The notes below the pieces were generated by a model. It worked only from the letters and a program-made list of their open reading frames with translations, was not told where the DNA came from and ran no database searches. Position numbers and translations under genes: made by a program. Source: Ectothiorhodospiraceae bacterium WFHF3C12 (lineage in GTDB: Bacteria; Pseudomonadota; Gammaproteobacteria; Nitrococcales; Nitrococcaceae). Taken from it: DNA of 64,000 nt. The stretch lies in contig JACDUA010000001.1 in assembly GCA_013519935.1 (NCBI GenBank), forward strand, positions 1-64,000. The letters are read 5' to 3'. Positions 7,906-17,036 of the stretch are shown here, piece by piece (within the stretch, counting starts at the first letter, position 1; every line of letters begins with the position of its first letter).

Positions 7906-9558
7906 TCAGTCGTGCCAGATCCGGCCGATGATGGCGTCGAGATCCGCGTCCGGCGGCAGTGTGCCGTAGACGCTGTGGCCGTGTCCGAGACGCGAGGCGC
8001 AGAAGGCGTCGGCCACGGGCGCCGGCGCGTTTCGCACCATCAGGCTGCCCTGCAGGGCAAGGGCCATGTCCTCCGTCAGCCGCCGAGCCCTGATCTGGGG
8101 GTCGCTGTCATCGCGCAGGGTCGCCTTGAGCTGCTCGACGTGGCGATCCAGATGATCGTTCCGGCCGGCCCCCGCTTCGATCTCCCGTAACAGGGCCGGC
8201 ACCGTCTCGGGCTCGCGCTCCACCGCGCGCAGCACGTCCAGGCAGATGACATTGCCCGAACCTTCCCAGATGCTGTTCACCGGCGCCTCCCGGTAGAGCC
8301 TCGGCAGGATGGACTCCTCGACATAGCCGCCCCCGCCGAGGCACTCCATGCATTCGTAGAGAAACTGCGGGGCGCGCTTGTTCGTCCAGTACTTCGTGAT
8401 GGCCGTGGCCAGACGCGAGAACAACGCCGGCTGGGTCTCCGCGTGGCCGTCGTCCACCGCGCGCGCCACGCGCAGCACGAGGTGGGTGGCCGCCTCCCAC
8501 TCCAGCACGAGATCCGCCAGAACGTTGCGCATCAACGGCTGATCGACGAGCCGCGCACCGAACGCATGGCGCTGGGCGGCGTGATGATGCGCCTGGACCA
8601 GTCCCTGACGCATCATCCCCACCGGCGCGGTGGCCGCGTCCAGCCGGGTCTGCTGAACCATCTCGATGATCGTCCGCACGCCGCGACCCGGCTCGCCGAG
8701 CCGCCGCGCCCAGGTTCCGGCGTATTCAATCTCGCTTGAGGCATTGGAGCGGTTCCCGAGCTTGTTCTTGAGCCGCTGTATGAAGAACGGGTTGCGGCTG
8801 CCGTCGGGGCGCCAGCGGGGCACGAGAAAGCAGGTCAGGCCGTCCCCGGTCTGCGCCAGAGTCAGAAACGCGTCCGACATGGGTGCCGAGCAGAACCACT
8901 TGTGGCCGGTCAGCTCGTATGTGCCCGGTGCGTCCAGCTCCCGCGCCTGGGTGCTATTGGCCCGCACGTCGGAACCGCCCTGCTTCTCGGTCATCGCCAT
9001 GCCGAAGGTCACGCCGCCCTTCTCGCCGGGCGGCAGAAAACGCGGATCGTAGGCGTTGGCCAGAACGCGGGGCTCCCACTCTCCGGCCACGGCTGGATCG
9101 TGGCGCAGCGCCGGAATGACCGAGTGGGTCATCGTGATGGGGCAGCAGAACCCCTGCTCCGGCTGGGTGATCAGATACATGGCGGCGATGTGCGCCAGAT
9201 GTCCTCCGGCGCCCTCCGCCTGCCAGGCGATGGCATGGACGCCGCGCTCGATGGCGGCGCTCATCAAAGCATGGTAGCTGGGATGATAATCCACCTGGTC
9301 GATGCGGCGTCCGTAGCGGTCGAAGGCACGCAGCTGGGGCGGGTTCTCGTTGGCCTCGAAACCCTGACGCTGGGCTTCGGCACCGCCCATGGCGGTGCCC
9401 AGATCACTGAGCCAGCCATCGGTCCACGCCTGTCCGTGCCGGCCCACCTGCTCCCGGAGGACAGGATCCGTTCGATACAGGTCGTAGTCCAGCAGCGGCT
9501 CCGGCTGGTTTTCCACCCGGTGGGTGCCCAACTCGACGATGGGATCGCGATGGTTCAT
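7906..9558 (-). CDS. AidB-like acyl-CoA dehydrogenase family protein
   Basis: 550 aa, the length of E. coli AidB, a flavoprotein of the acyl-CoA dehydrogenase superfamily linked to alkylation stress. It has the family pattern CCPITMTHSVIPALR, a TFGMAMTEKQGGSDVRANST flavin/substrate region (about 200) and a C-terminal region with MECLGGGGYVEE and the EAPVNSIWEGSGNV motif, where ordinary dehydrogenases place the catalytic Glu. The ATG at 9558 has GGAGG 5 bases upstream. Divergent from the PilZ-GGDEF-EAL gene, with an FNR/DNR-like box between them (9664-9677), which suggests oxygen-dependent control. Real substrate unknown. Confidence 0.88.
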   Translation of the reverse strand: MNHRDPIVELGTHRVENQPEPLLDYDLYRTDPVLREQVGRHGQAWTDGWLSDLGTAMGGAEAQRQGFEANENPPQLRAFDRYGRRIDQVDYHPSYHALMSAAIERGVHAIAWQAEGAGGHLAHIAAMYLITQPEQGFCCPITMTHSVIPALRHDPAVAGEWEPRVLANAYDPRFLPPGEKGGVTFGMAMTEKQGGSDVRANSTQARELDAPGTYELTGHKWFCSAPMSDAFLTLAQTGDGLTCFLVPRWRPDGSRNPFFIQRLKNKLGNRSNASSEIEYAGTWARRLGEPGRGVRTIIEMVQQTRLDAATAPVGMMRQGLVQAHHHAAQRHAFGARLVDQPLMRNVLADLVLEWEAATHLVLRVARAVDDGHAETQPALFSRLATAITKYWTNKRAPQFLYECMECLGGGGYVEESILPRLYREAPVNSIWEGSGNVICLDVLRAVEREPETVPALLREIEAGAGRNDHLDRHVEQLKATLRDDSDPQIRARRLTEDMALALQGSLMVRNAPAPVADAFCASRLGHGHSVYGTLPPDADLDAIIGRIWHD

Positions 9559-9663
9559 CTCCGCCTCCGAAACGTGCTGTTTGCCGGACCCCGACGGCCC
9601 GGCCCTTATCCCGTCAAGATTCGATCATCGAGTCGACCGGGGTCAACGCGGACCGTTCCCGGC

Positions 9664-9677
9664 TTGATCCCGGTCAA
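9664..9677. promoter_or_regulatory. FNR/DNR-type box between aidB-like and PilZ-GGDEF-EAL genes
   Basis: TTGATCCCGGTCAA matches the TTGAT-N4-ATCAA pattern with one base changed in the second arm. It lies 106 bases before the minus-strand gene and 122 before the plus-strand gene. For the plus gene only a weak -10 (CATAAA, 9697-9702) is near the class II distance. Which gene it serves is undecided. Confidence 0.5.
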
Positions 9678-9798
9678 CCGGGAGTGACTGAATTGTCATA
9701 AAAGATGAGCATATCCGTGCAGGGGCATGCTACGATCCAAGTTAAACGTATTCGATAAATGGACCGGCCAAGCCCTTGGCTGGTAACCATGCGGGCTA

Positions 9799-12700
9799 AT
9801 GGCGGCAGAAAGACGAGCCTATCCACGCATCCCCATACGGTGGGACGCCCAGGTCGAGGGGGTCGGAGGACCGCCACAGCAGTTCGTCATTTCGGACTTC
9901 TGCGACGGCGGGCTGTTTCTCGCTCCCGGCAGCGAGGACGTCCGGGCGACACTGCAAGCGGGTGTCGGCGCCGGCACCCCCCTGTCGGTGCGTTTCTATG
10001 ATCCCAAAGCCGGGAGCTTCCGCAATGTGCGGGCCCGAGTGGTTCGTCAGTCGGGCCACGGCATCGGGGTCGCGTTTCGGGGCCTCGAACCGGACGCGGT
10101 TAATGCTCTGCACGAAGTCGCCAGCAGGCAGGGGGCGGAAAGCGACCGCCGCGAGGTCGCCGAGGGCATCGAGCGCATCGAGCCCAGGAAGGCCCGGGAA
10201 GTCGTCCAGCAGGTCCGTCCCGTCATTACGGATTACTTCAATATCCGTTTCCGCAACTTCGCCCGTCACGCCGAGAACAAGCTGTTCGAGTGGGCGCGTG
10301 CTTCCCGTTCCAGCGCCGAACAGTCCGCCTACCTTGAGGCCACGACCGCCCTTCGGAACAACTATGTCCGTCTTGGGCAGGCCTTTTCCAAGGCCGTGCT
10401 GGACGGACTGCGCGGGCTCCCGGAGGGCGAGGAGGCCAACCACGCCAAGCGCGAATTCAATGCCGAGGAATCGGCACAGCTCAGCCTGGTCAACGACGTC
10501 GAGTTCGAGGACTGGCTGATCCGCTCCGAGCAGATATCCCGGAGCGAAACCCGTAACGCGCGTCAGCTGGAGATGATCGAGCGCCGCCTGGCACCCCTGG
10601 CCGGTAAACCGGTGCGCCGGGAATCCAACCCCCTCTCCCCGGCCGCATTCTGCAACGCCTTCGGAGACTCTCTGGGGCTGCTGTCGCTGGAGACCGCTGC
10701 CCGCCAGGCCGTCTACCGGGTGTTCGGGCAGACGTTCATGTCCCACCTGGGCGAGCTCTACGAGGTGATCAACCGGACCCTCTCGGAGAACGGCATCCTC
10801 CCCGACCTGGAGAACGAGCGTTACCAGGTCCGTAACCTCGACGGCGGACGCAGCCGCGCACCGGTACAGACCCCGGAGGCGGAACCTCAGGCCGCGGCCG
10901 GGGAGACATCCGCCGCGGAGGCCCCCGCGCAGGAACCACAGGCACCGGGGAACGTGGTGCCGCTGAACGAAGGCCGCCGTCAGGGCCGCCCCTCGGGCGG
11001 CGGCGGGGGTGACGCCTCCGCCGCGGTGCAGCGGCTACGTGAGCTCAGCAAGCAGCTTCAGTCCCAGGGTGGCGGTGACGACGGTGGAGGCGGCGCCCCC
11101 GCCCCAGCCGGCCCGAGGTTCGAAACCCAGGAAGTGCTCGGGGCGCTCAATACCATTCAGGCCCGGCTCATCAACGAGGCCACCAGCCCCGATACCGATC
11201 CCGGCCTGCGTGCGCGGGTCATGAAGGCCCTGGAGCAGAGCGACTCCGACAAGGCGCTCAGCGAAGAGCACATGGACCAGGTGGAACAGCTCGATGAGTG
11301 GTTCACCGGCGTCCAGCAGGATCTGCTCAATACCGACTTCCTCCGGGAGTGGAGCGGCAAGCTCTCCGTCCTCGCCCTGCGCGTCCAGCTCGCCAACGGG
11401 GGGTTCCTTGAGGAAGGCAGTCACCCCATTCATCACCTCCTGAATCAGCTCGACAAGGCGGGCATCGCGCTGGCCACCCAGCAGGGCGAGCAGAAACGTG
11501 AGCTCCAGCGCGGCGTCGAGCAGGTGCTGACCCGCGTACTGTCCAACAAGGAATCCAGCAACGAGGACCTGGATGACGCCGCTGGCGAGCTGGAGCACAT
11601 GATCCAGGCGCCGCTGCGCACCCGCACGGTGAATCTGCAGAAAATGCTGCAGGAATGCGAGGGCCGCCAGCGCCTGGAGCGGGCCAAGCGGCGCGCGGCG
11701 CAGGCCATGAGTGATCGGCTTGGCGGCCTGACCGTGCCCCGCGTGCTGGTGGAGCTGGTCCAGGGGGCCTGGCAGAACGTGCTGGTGCTGGTTCAGCTGC
11801 GTGCCGGCGCCGAGAGCCGGGACTGGCACGAAGGCATCATGGCCGTCGAGCGGCTGCGCAAGGCACTGGGCACGGCCGACACCAAGCCCGAACCGGTGCC
11901 CAATATCCGTCACACGCTCAGGTTCGTGGACGGCCAGCTGGAGGCCTACTCGCGCAAGTCCGGCAAGATGACGAGCATCCTGTCGGAACTGGAACGCATC
12001 ATCGAAGCGGGCGGCTATCCGGACGGCGAGCGCCCCGAAATGGCCGAGTTCCCGGCCTATGAGGGCAATGACGACGATGCCGCTCTGGAGGGGATCGAGC
12101 CCCGCTGGGTGGGCCTGGCCAAGCTCATGCAGGTGGGCAACTGGGTCTTCTTCGCCGGCCGCGACGGGACGCCGGAGCCGCTGCGCCTGTCATGGGTGAG
12201 CGAGGATCACCGGCAGTTTGTCTTCTCCCGGCGCAACGGCCAGAAAGGGGCGGAGCTGACCCTGGCGGAGCTCGCGAAGCAGTTGCAGGCGGCGGCGGCC
12301 GGCCTCGCGGAGGATATGGACGAGCCGTTGACCGAGCGCCAGTGGCAACGCCGGCTCAACGAAATGAACGACGAGCTGCTGCACCAGGCAACCCACGATC
12401 CGCTGACGGGTTCCCTGAACCGGCATACCTTTCAGAAGCGCCTGCGGAGCCTGCTGGAGCGGCCCGGCCATACCGAGCACCGGGGGGTGATCGTGCATTT
12501 CGCCCTCGACGGGTTCAAGGTCGTCAACAGCACCCTCGGTTACGACGCCGGCGATGAGCTGCTCAAGCAACTGACGAAGATGCTCTCGGAGGAGCTGGGG
12601 GACCATGACCTCCTTGGGCGCTCCGGCGGCGATGAGTTCACCGTCTACCTCGACCAGCGCAGCGGCGATCAGGGTCGGATCTACGCCGAGGCCAAGCGCA

Positions 12701-13671
12701 AGAACTTCAACGAGCGCGGCTTTCGCTGGGACAACGACGCCCTGTCCGTGTCCGTGAGCGTGGGCGTGGTGCCCTTCATCGGGGCCGAATACCAGCCGGC
12801 CCAGCTCATCAAGGACGCCGACGAGGCGGCCCTCGCCGCCAAGAACGCGGGCGGCAACCGGCTGCACGTCGTGACTCCGGACGATTCCGAGCTCCAGACG
12901 CTGCGGGTGTCCATGGAGCGCGCGGCCTCGCTCGACAGTGCCCTGAACACCGGCATGCTGCAGCTGCGCTGTCAGCGCATCGAGCCCATCGGGTCCAGCA
13001 TCAATGCCATGCCCATGTACGAGGTGCTCATCGGCATGCAGGGCCGGGAGAAGGAACTGGTCCCGCCCGGTCAGTTCATCCCCGCGGCCGAGCGGTTCGG
13101 CCGCATGGCGGCCGTGGACCGCTGGGTTCTGCAGACGCTGTGCCAGTGGATCGCGGACCATGCCCACCGGTTGCGCTACCTGGAGGCGCTAACGGTCAAC
13201 CTGTCGGCCCAGACACTGACGGATCCGGGCTTTCCCGATTTCGTGGAGAGCCAGTTCGGCCGCCACGAGATCGAGGCCCGCAAGATCTGCTTCGAGGTCA
13301 CGGAGACGGCCGCCGTGGCGAACCTGGGCACCGCCGCCGACATGATCCGCGATCTCAAGGGGCTGGGCTGCCGTTTCGCGCTGGACGATTTCGGCAGCGG
13401 GCTGGCCTCCTACGCCTATCTCAAGAACCTGCCGGTGGACTTCCTCAAGATCGACGGCGAGCTGATCCGCGGCATTGCCGAGCACAAGACCGATCAGGCC
13501 GTGGTGAAGTCCATCAACGAGCTCTCCCACTACCTGGGCAAGAGCACCGTCGGGGAGTTCGTCGAGTCCGACGCCATTCTGCAGCGGCTGCGGGAGCTGG
13601 GACTGGACTACGCCCAGGGCTACCAGGTCGAGCGGCCCATTCCCATCGACGAGCTGAATGTAGGCCATTAG
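9799..13671 (+). CDS. PilZ-DUF1631-GGDEF-EAL cyclic-di-GMP protein
   Basis: 1290 aa. N-terminal PilZ domain (about 1-105) with the c-di-GMP-binding RAYPR (RxxxR) and SDFCDGG motifs. A long helical region (about 115-840) resembles DUF1631, interrupted near 355-430 by a Pro/Ala/Glu- and Gly-rich linker. Then a GGDEF domain with intact SGGDEF (about 941) and no obvious RxxD inhibitory site just before it. Then an EAL domain with EVL in the signature position (about 1075), VNLSAQTL, EVTETAA, LDDFGSG (about 1195) and FLKIDGELI. Both catalytic cores look intact, so it could make, break and bind c-di-GMP. No transmembrane segment. The ATG at 9799 directly opens the PilZ domain. Confidence 0.9.
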   Translation: MAAERRAYPRIPIRWDAQVEGVGGPPQQFVISDFCDGGLFLAPGSEDVRATLQAGVGAGTPLSVRFYDPKAGSFRNVRARVVRQSGHGIGVAFRGLEPDAVNALHEVASRQGAESDRREVAEGIERIEPRKAREVVQQVRPVITDYFNIRFRNFARHAENKLFEWARASRSSAEQSAYLEATTALRNNYVRLGQAFSKAVLDGLRGLPEGEEANHAKREFNAEESAQLSLVNDVEFEDWLIRSEQISRSETRNARQLEMIERRLAPLAGKPVRRESNPLSPAAFCNAFGDSLGLLSLETAARQAVYRVFGQTFMSHLGELYEVINRTLSENGILPDLENERYQVRNLDGGRSRAPVQTPEAEPQAAAGETSAAEAPAQEPQAPGNVVPLNEGRRQGRPSGGGGGDASAAVQRLRELSKQLQSQGGGDDGGGGAPAPAGPRFETQEVLGALNTIQARLINEATSPDTDPGLRARVMKALEQSDSDKALSEEHMDQVEQLDEWFTGVQQDLLNTDFLREWSGKLSVLALRVQLANGGFLEEGSHPIHHLLNQLDKAGIALATQQGEQKRELQRGVEQVLTRVLSNKESSNEDLDDAAGELEHMIQAPLRTRTVNLQKMLQECEGRQRLERAKRRAAQAMSDRLGGLTVPRVLVELVQGAWQNVLVLVQLRAGAESRDWHEGIMAVERLRKALGTADTKPEPVPNIRHTLRFVDGQLEAYSRKSGKMTSILSELERIIEAGGYPDGERPEMAEFPAYEGNDDDAALEGIEPRWVGLAKLMQVGNWVFFAGRDGTPEPLRLSWVSEDHRQFVFSRRNGQKGAELTLAELAKQLQAAAAGLAEDMDEPLTERQWQRRLNEMNDELLHQATHDPLTGSLNRHTFQKRLRSLLERPGHTEHRGVIVHFALDGFKVVNSTLGYDAGDELLKQLTKMLSEELGDHDLLGRSGGDEFTVYLDQRSGDQGRIYAEAKRKNFNERGFRWDNDALSVSVSVGVVPFIGAEYQPAQLIKDADEAALAAKNAGGNRLHVVTPDDSELQTLRVSMERAASLDSALNTGMLQLRCQRIEPIGSSINAMPMYEVLIGMQGREKELVPPGQFIPAAERFGRMAAVDRWVLQTLCQWIADHAHRLRYLEALTVNLSAQTLTDPGFPDFVESQFGRHEIEARKICFEVTETAAVANLGTAADMIRDLKGLGCRFALDDFGSGLASYAYLKNLPVDFLKIDGELIRGIAEHKTDQAVVKSINELSHYLGKSTVGEFVESDAILQRLRELGLDYAQGYQVERPIPIDELNVGH

Positions 13672-13724
13672 GCTATCGGGTGGCGTCCGTTCCCGGACCC
13701 ACCCCGGTGAAAAGGTAGGGCCCG

Positions 13725-14156
13725 ATGTACAAGTTTCTGCAGTACACCGTACGCGACTACATGACGGCCGATCCGATAACCGTGTCGGTCGAGACCACGT
13801 TGCGGGAGCTCGAGACGCTCCTCGAGCAGCACACCTTCAATGGCGTGCCGGTCGTATCCAGCGGAAACCAGCTGCTCGGATTCGTGACCAAGCTCGACGT
13901 GTTGAAGGCCTTCCGGTTCTCGACGGACGTGCAGGTGCCCCATTACGACGAGATCATGGACGGGACGCTGGTGGAGGCCGTGATGACCCGTGAACCGGTC
14001 ACCGTGCGCCAGGACCTGCCTCTGACGCGCGTGCTGATGTCCATGATCGAGTTGCGGAACAAGTGCTTCCCCGTGGCCGATGAGGCCGGGAAGCTGCATG
14101 GCGTGATCGCACGCGAAGACGTCCTGCACGCCCTGCACGATTCCACCAGCGGCTGA
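13725..14156 (+). CDS. Tandem CBS-domain protein
   Basis: 143 aa made almost entirely of two CBS domains: DYMTADPITVSVETTLRELE...NGVPVV (about 10-65) and AVMTREPVTVRQDLPLTRVL...KCFPVAD (about 85-138). Paired CBS domains form a Bateman module that binds adenine nucleotides and acts as an energy or ligand sensor. It is free-standing, so its output partner must be separate. It lies 53 bases after the c-di-GMP gene on the same strand and may be read through from it. Soluble, cytoplasmic. Confidence 0.88.
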   Translation: MYKFLQYTVRDYMTADPITVSVETTLRELETLLEQHTFNGVPVVSSGNQLLGFVTKLDVLKAFRFSTDVQVPHYDEIMDGTLVEAVMTREPVTVRQDLPLTRVLMSMIELRNKCFPVADEAGKLHGVIAREDVLHALHDSTSG

Positions 14157-14193
14157 CCGCGCCGCACCGGCGAGCGCCGGCGCGGCGCCCCGG

Positions 14194-15540
14194 TCAGACC
14201 CTGGTGGCGAAATACTCCCGCGTCAGCCGCACGATCACCGGACTCAGCAGGAGCAGTGCCAACAGGTTAGGCAGGGCCATGAGGGCATTCAGCGTGTCGG
14301 CGACCAGCCAGACGGTTTCCAGGTATTGCTGGGCGACGGCCCCCACCGGAATGGCGATGATCCACACCACGCGAAACGGCGTGATGGCCCTGATCCCGAA
14401 CAGGTACTCCACGCACTTCTCGCCGTAGAAGCTCCAGGTCAGCAGCGTGGTGAACGCGAATATCGCCATGCCGAATGTGACCACGTAACCGCCGATCCCC
14501 GGCAAGGCCGTCCCGAAAGCGGCCGCCGAGAGGGCCGCACTGGTCTCCCCGGTGGTCCACTCACCCGAAATGATGATCACCAGGCCCGTGATGCTGCAGA
14601 CGATGATCGTGTCGATGAAGGTACCCAGCATCGCCACGACGCCCTGGCGGACCGGGCTGTCCGTTCGCGCCGCGGCGTGGGCGATGGGTGCGCTGCCCAG
14701 GCCTGCTTCGTTGGAGAACACGCCACGGGCGACGCCGAACTGGATGGCGGCCCAGACGGCGGCACCCGTGAAGCCACCCACGGCCGCGGTCTCGGTGAAC
14801 GCCTGGCGCACCACCAGGGCAATGGCATAGGGTACGTCGCCGGCATTGACCAGAAGGATCAGAACCCCGGCGGCGATATAGGCGATGGCCATCAGCGGCA
14901 CAAGCTTACCGGCTACCTGCGCTATGCGCTTGATGCCGCCGACGAGCACCAGTGCCGCCAACACCGCGAGTACCAAGCCCGTGATCCATGGTGACAGCGA
15001 GAACTCCGACTCCAGCACGTTCGCCACGGAATTGGACTGCACGGTGTTGCCGATGCCGAACGCCGCCAGTGCGGCGAATACCGCGAACACGCCGCCCATC
15101 CAGGCCCAGCGCGGGCCGAGACCGTTCTTGATGTAGAACATCGGGCCGCCCACGTGATAGCCGGCCTCGTCCACCTCGCGGTAGTTGACCGCGCATACCG
15201 CCTCGGCGTACTTGGTGGCCATGCCCACCAGCGCCGTACACCACATCCAGAACAGGGCACCGGGGCCGCCCAGGGCCACGGCGGTGGCTACGCCAGCGAT
15301 GTTGCCGGTACCGATCGTGGCGGACAGGGACGTCATCAGGGCGTTGAAGGGGGTGATGTCACCCTCCTCCTTGCTGAGCCGTCCCGCCCAGAGCATGCGG
15401 AAGCCATAACCGAGGCGGCGGATCGGCATGCCCCGGAGCCTGCCCATCAGGAACACACCGGTGCCCAGAATGGCCACCAGCATGGGCACGCCCCAGACCA
15501 GGCCGTTTAGATAAGCGATAGCGTTGACGATAGCGTCCAC
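14194..15540 (-). CDS. AGCS-family sodium:alanine/glycine symporter
   Basis: 448 aa, about 10-11 membrane helices, inner membrane. Family marks include SATIGTGNIAGVATAVALGG (about 73-92), the GGPMFYIKNGLG region and NEAGLGSAPIAHAAA. It should import alanine or glycine with Na+. GTG start behind AAGGAGG. I looked for a glycine riboswitch in the leader and found none. The upstream region runs into a repeat nest. Na+ coupling fits a saline habitat, but the family is widespread. Confidence 0.92.
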   Translation of the reverse strand: MDAIVNAIAYLNGLVWGVPMLVAILGTGVFLMGRLRGMPIRRLGYGFRMLWAGRLSKEEGDITPFNALMTSLSATIGTGNIAGVATAVALGGPGALFWMWCTALVGMATKYAEAVCAVNYREVDEAGYHVGGPMFYIKNGLGPRWAWMGGVFAVFAALAAFGIGNTVQSNSVANVLESEFSLSPWITGLVLAVLAALVLVGGIKRIAQVAGKLVPLMAIAYIAAGVLILLVNAGDVPYAIALVVRQAFTETAAVGGFTGAAVWAAIQFGVARGVFSNEAGLGSAPIAHAAARTDSPVRQGVVAMLGTFIDTIIVCSITGLVIIISGEWTTGETSAALSAAAFGTALPGIGGYVVTFGMAIFAFTTLLTWSFYGEKCVEYLFGIRAITPFRVVWIIAIPVGAVAQQYLETVWLVADTLNALMALPNLLALLLLSPVIVRLTREYFATRV

Positions 15541-15665
15541 GGGGCCTCCTTGCGGCAGCGCTTGTTGTTGGAATTGCGCTCACGCCGGCCGCGGCCGGCG
15601 CCCGAAGGCACTATTTGTAGCGTTTCAGCGGGGTGCGAGCAACCAATGCGAAAAAACTAAAGTGA

Positions 15666-15694
15666 GCCACAGATGAACACGGATACACACGGAT
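15666..15694 (+). repeat. GCCACAGATG-type dispersed repeat, left arm
   Basis: Begins GCCACAGATGAACACGGAT and continues with a related 10-base unit. The matching arm in opposite orientation is at 16061-16089, and the same unit forms another inverted pair at 33985-34146. Confidence 0.8.
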
Positions 15695-15720
15695 CAAGAA
15701 AACATTGAGCAATCCGCCTA

Positions 15721-15890
15721 GGGAAACGCTGAATAATTCCCGCGTGCCTCTGCCCGTTACAGCGGCGTTCTGGCAAGGCGGCGTTCGCAGTGAATGGCCG
15801 TAGCCCTTTACAAGAACGCCAACGCAGTTCAGAACGTCGCTGTAACGGGCCGTTCGGCCAGAGGCTCGCGCGAATTGTTCAGCGTTTCCC
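15721..15890. mobile_element. MITE-like non-autonomous element with TA target duplication
   Basis: 170 bp whose two ends are long imperfect inverted repeats: the left begins GGGAAACGCTGAATAATTC, and the complement of the right begins GGGAAACGCTGAACAATTC. Similarity continues through GCCTCTG, CCCGTTACAGCG and GCGTTCT for most of each half. TA flanks both ends (15719-15720 and 15891-15892), as expected for a TA duplication by an IS630/Tc1-type or related transposase. No reading frame of its own. The parent transposase is not in the window. Confidence 0.7.
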
Positions 15891-15892
15891 TA

Positions 15893-15920
15893 GAGGCAGC
15901 GCGAATCATTCAGCGTTTCC
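15893..15920 (-). repeat. Extra terminal repeat of the MITE-like element
   Basis: The complement starts GGAAACGCTGAATGATTCGC and matches the element end just inside 15890. It abuts the element, as if one copy had inserted next to or into another and most of the older copy was lost. Confidence 0.6.
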
Positions 15921-16060
15921 TTGCCAGATCGGGTCGGCGTTTCACTTTGTCCGGTGACCGGGCTGCCGGCTTGCAACCGGTGCCGGCTCTTCCCGGCCTC
16001 GGTCGCGGCGAGGTCGCCGCTCCCAGAAAACTGGGTCGGTACCACGTGTTCGAACCGGAA

Positions 16061-16089
16061 ATCCGTGTCCATCTGTGTCCATCTGTGGC
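16061..16089 (-). repeat. GCCACAGATG-type dispersed repeat, right arm
   Basis: The complement begins GCCACAGATGGACACAGATG and then GACACGGAT. Inverted partner of 15666-15694. Confidence 0.8.
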
Positions 16090-16134
16090 CAATAGCTCTT
16101 TCGAGTTTGGCTTTTTCCCTCTGTACTCACGCTC

Positions 16135-16917
16135 TCACTGGAGCAGCGGCGAGTCCGCCTCCTCCAGCTCGATGCCCTGGATATCCGCCTCGGCCAGCAG
16201 CAGCTTCAGGTACTGGCTGACCGCCCGGCGGTGGGAGCGCTCGCGCAGGTAATCGGCGATGGTGTCGCGCACCTCTTCGAAGCCCAGGTCCCGCCCGGGC
16301 ATATGGTGATCGACCTGGACCACGTGATACCCATAGCGCGTATTCAGGGGACGGGCCGCGAGGCCCGGCTCCAGCCGCTCCAGGGCCTCTTCGAATTCGG
16401 GCACCGTCTGGCCCCGGCTGACCTGGCCCAGTTGTCCGCCCTCCTTTGCCGAGGGGCAGCGGGAATGAGCACGTGCCAGCTCGTCGAACCGCTCCGGCTG
16501 GGACTGCAGCACGGCGATCAGCTCCTCGGCGGTATTGCGCGCCTCCTCCCGGGCCTCGAGATCCTCCGGCGGCGCGGCCAGCAGGATGTGGCGCACCTCC
16601 AGCACCGACGGGGTGCGGAACTGCGCCCGGTTGCTGTCGAAGTACTGCCGGCATGCGCTTTCGTCCGGCTCGGGGGTTTCCACCTCCCGTTCCAGCAGGG
16701 CGTCGATGGCCTCGTCCAGGGCCGCGTCGCCCTCCCCGGCCGGCTCCGCCTCGCTCAACAGGCCATGCTCGGCGGCCCGTTGCCGCAGCACCTCCCGGAT
16801 CACCAGGGCCCGGGCGGCGTCGAACTGACGCTGGAGGATATCGCCTTCTTCATGGAAGGCGGATTCCACGTTGACCGACGCGTCGGAGATCTCGACGCCG
16901 TTGACCGTTATCGTCAT
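16135..16917 (-). CDS. PpiC/parvulin-type peptidyl-prolyl isomerase, last gene of the nar operon
   Basis: 260 aa. N-terminal helical region (about 1-100) without signal peptide or lipobox, then a parvulin domain (about 105-205) with VRHILLAA, DLARAHSRCPSAKEGGQLGQVSRGQTVPEFEEAL and GYHVVQVD. A cytoplasmic NifM/PpiC-like foldase is a known follower of narGHJI in pseudomonads, where it is thought to help nitrate reductase mature; that role here is inference from position. It lies 119 bases after narI, the gap holding a REP-like pair. The ATG at 16917 is the only sensible start. Confidence 0.87.
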   Translation of the reverse strand: MTITVNGVEISDASVNVESAFHEEGDILQRQFDAARALVIREVLRQRAAEHGLLSEAEPAGEGDAALDEAIDALLEREVETPEPDESACRQYFDSNRAQFRTPSVLEVRHILLAAPPEDLEAREEARNTAEELIAVLQSQPERFDELARAHSRCPSAKEGGQLGQVSRGQTVPEFEEALERLEPGLAARPLNTRYGYHVVQVDHHMPGRDLGFEEVRDTIADYLRERSHRRAVSQYLKLLLAEADIQGIELEEADSPLLQ

Positions 16918-16952
16918 GGTGTTGCCTCAACCGATTGTTGTTCCAGGCCTTC

Positions 16953-17028
16953 GTGGGAGCGCCGACCCCGGCGCGAATCGAGCCGGGAAGAAAAGCGTTG
17001 CCTTTCGCGGCGAGGTCGCCGCTCCCAC
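16953..17028. repeat. REP-like inverted pair at the narI/ppiC junction
   Basis: GTGGGAGCGCCGACCCCGGC (from 16953) and, inverted, GTGGGAGCGGCGACCTCGCC (complement ending at 17028) face each other across about 26 bases and can form a long hairpin in the nar transcript. A related sequence is at 16004-16025. Such elements often stabilise upstream mRNA. Confidence 0.65.
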
Positions 17029-17036
17029 AGGAATCG

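Larger units (their letters stand above)
15541..16134. other. Gene-free, repeat-rich spacer
   Basis: Nearly 600 bases without a gene between the symporter and ppiC. An outer inverted pair (15666-15694 and 16061-16089) encloses a 170-bp MITE-like element, an extra copy of that element's end, and a REP-like sequence (16004-16025). Open frames inside are short, arginine-rich and without ribosome sites. Confidence 0.75.

Noticed and set aside
15541..15665. Glycine riboswitch before the alanine/glycine symporter
   Set aside because: Looked for the paired glycine aptamer motifs; none present.
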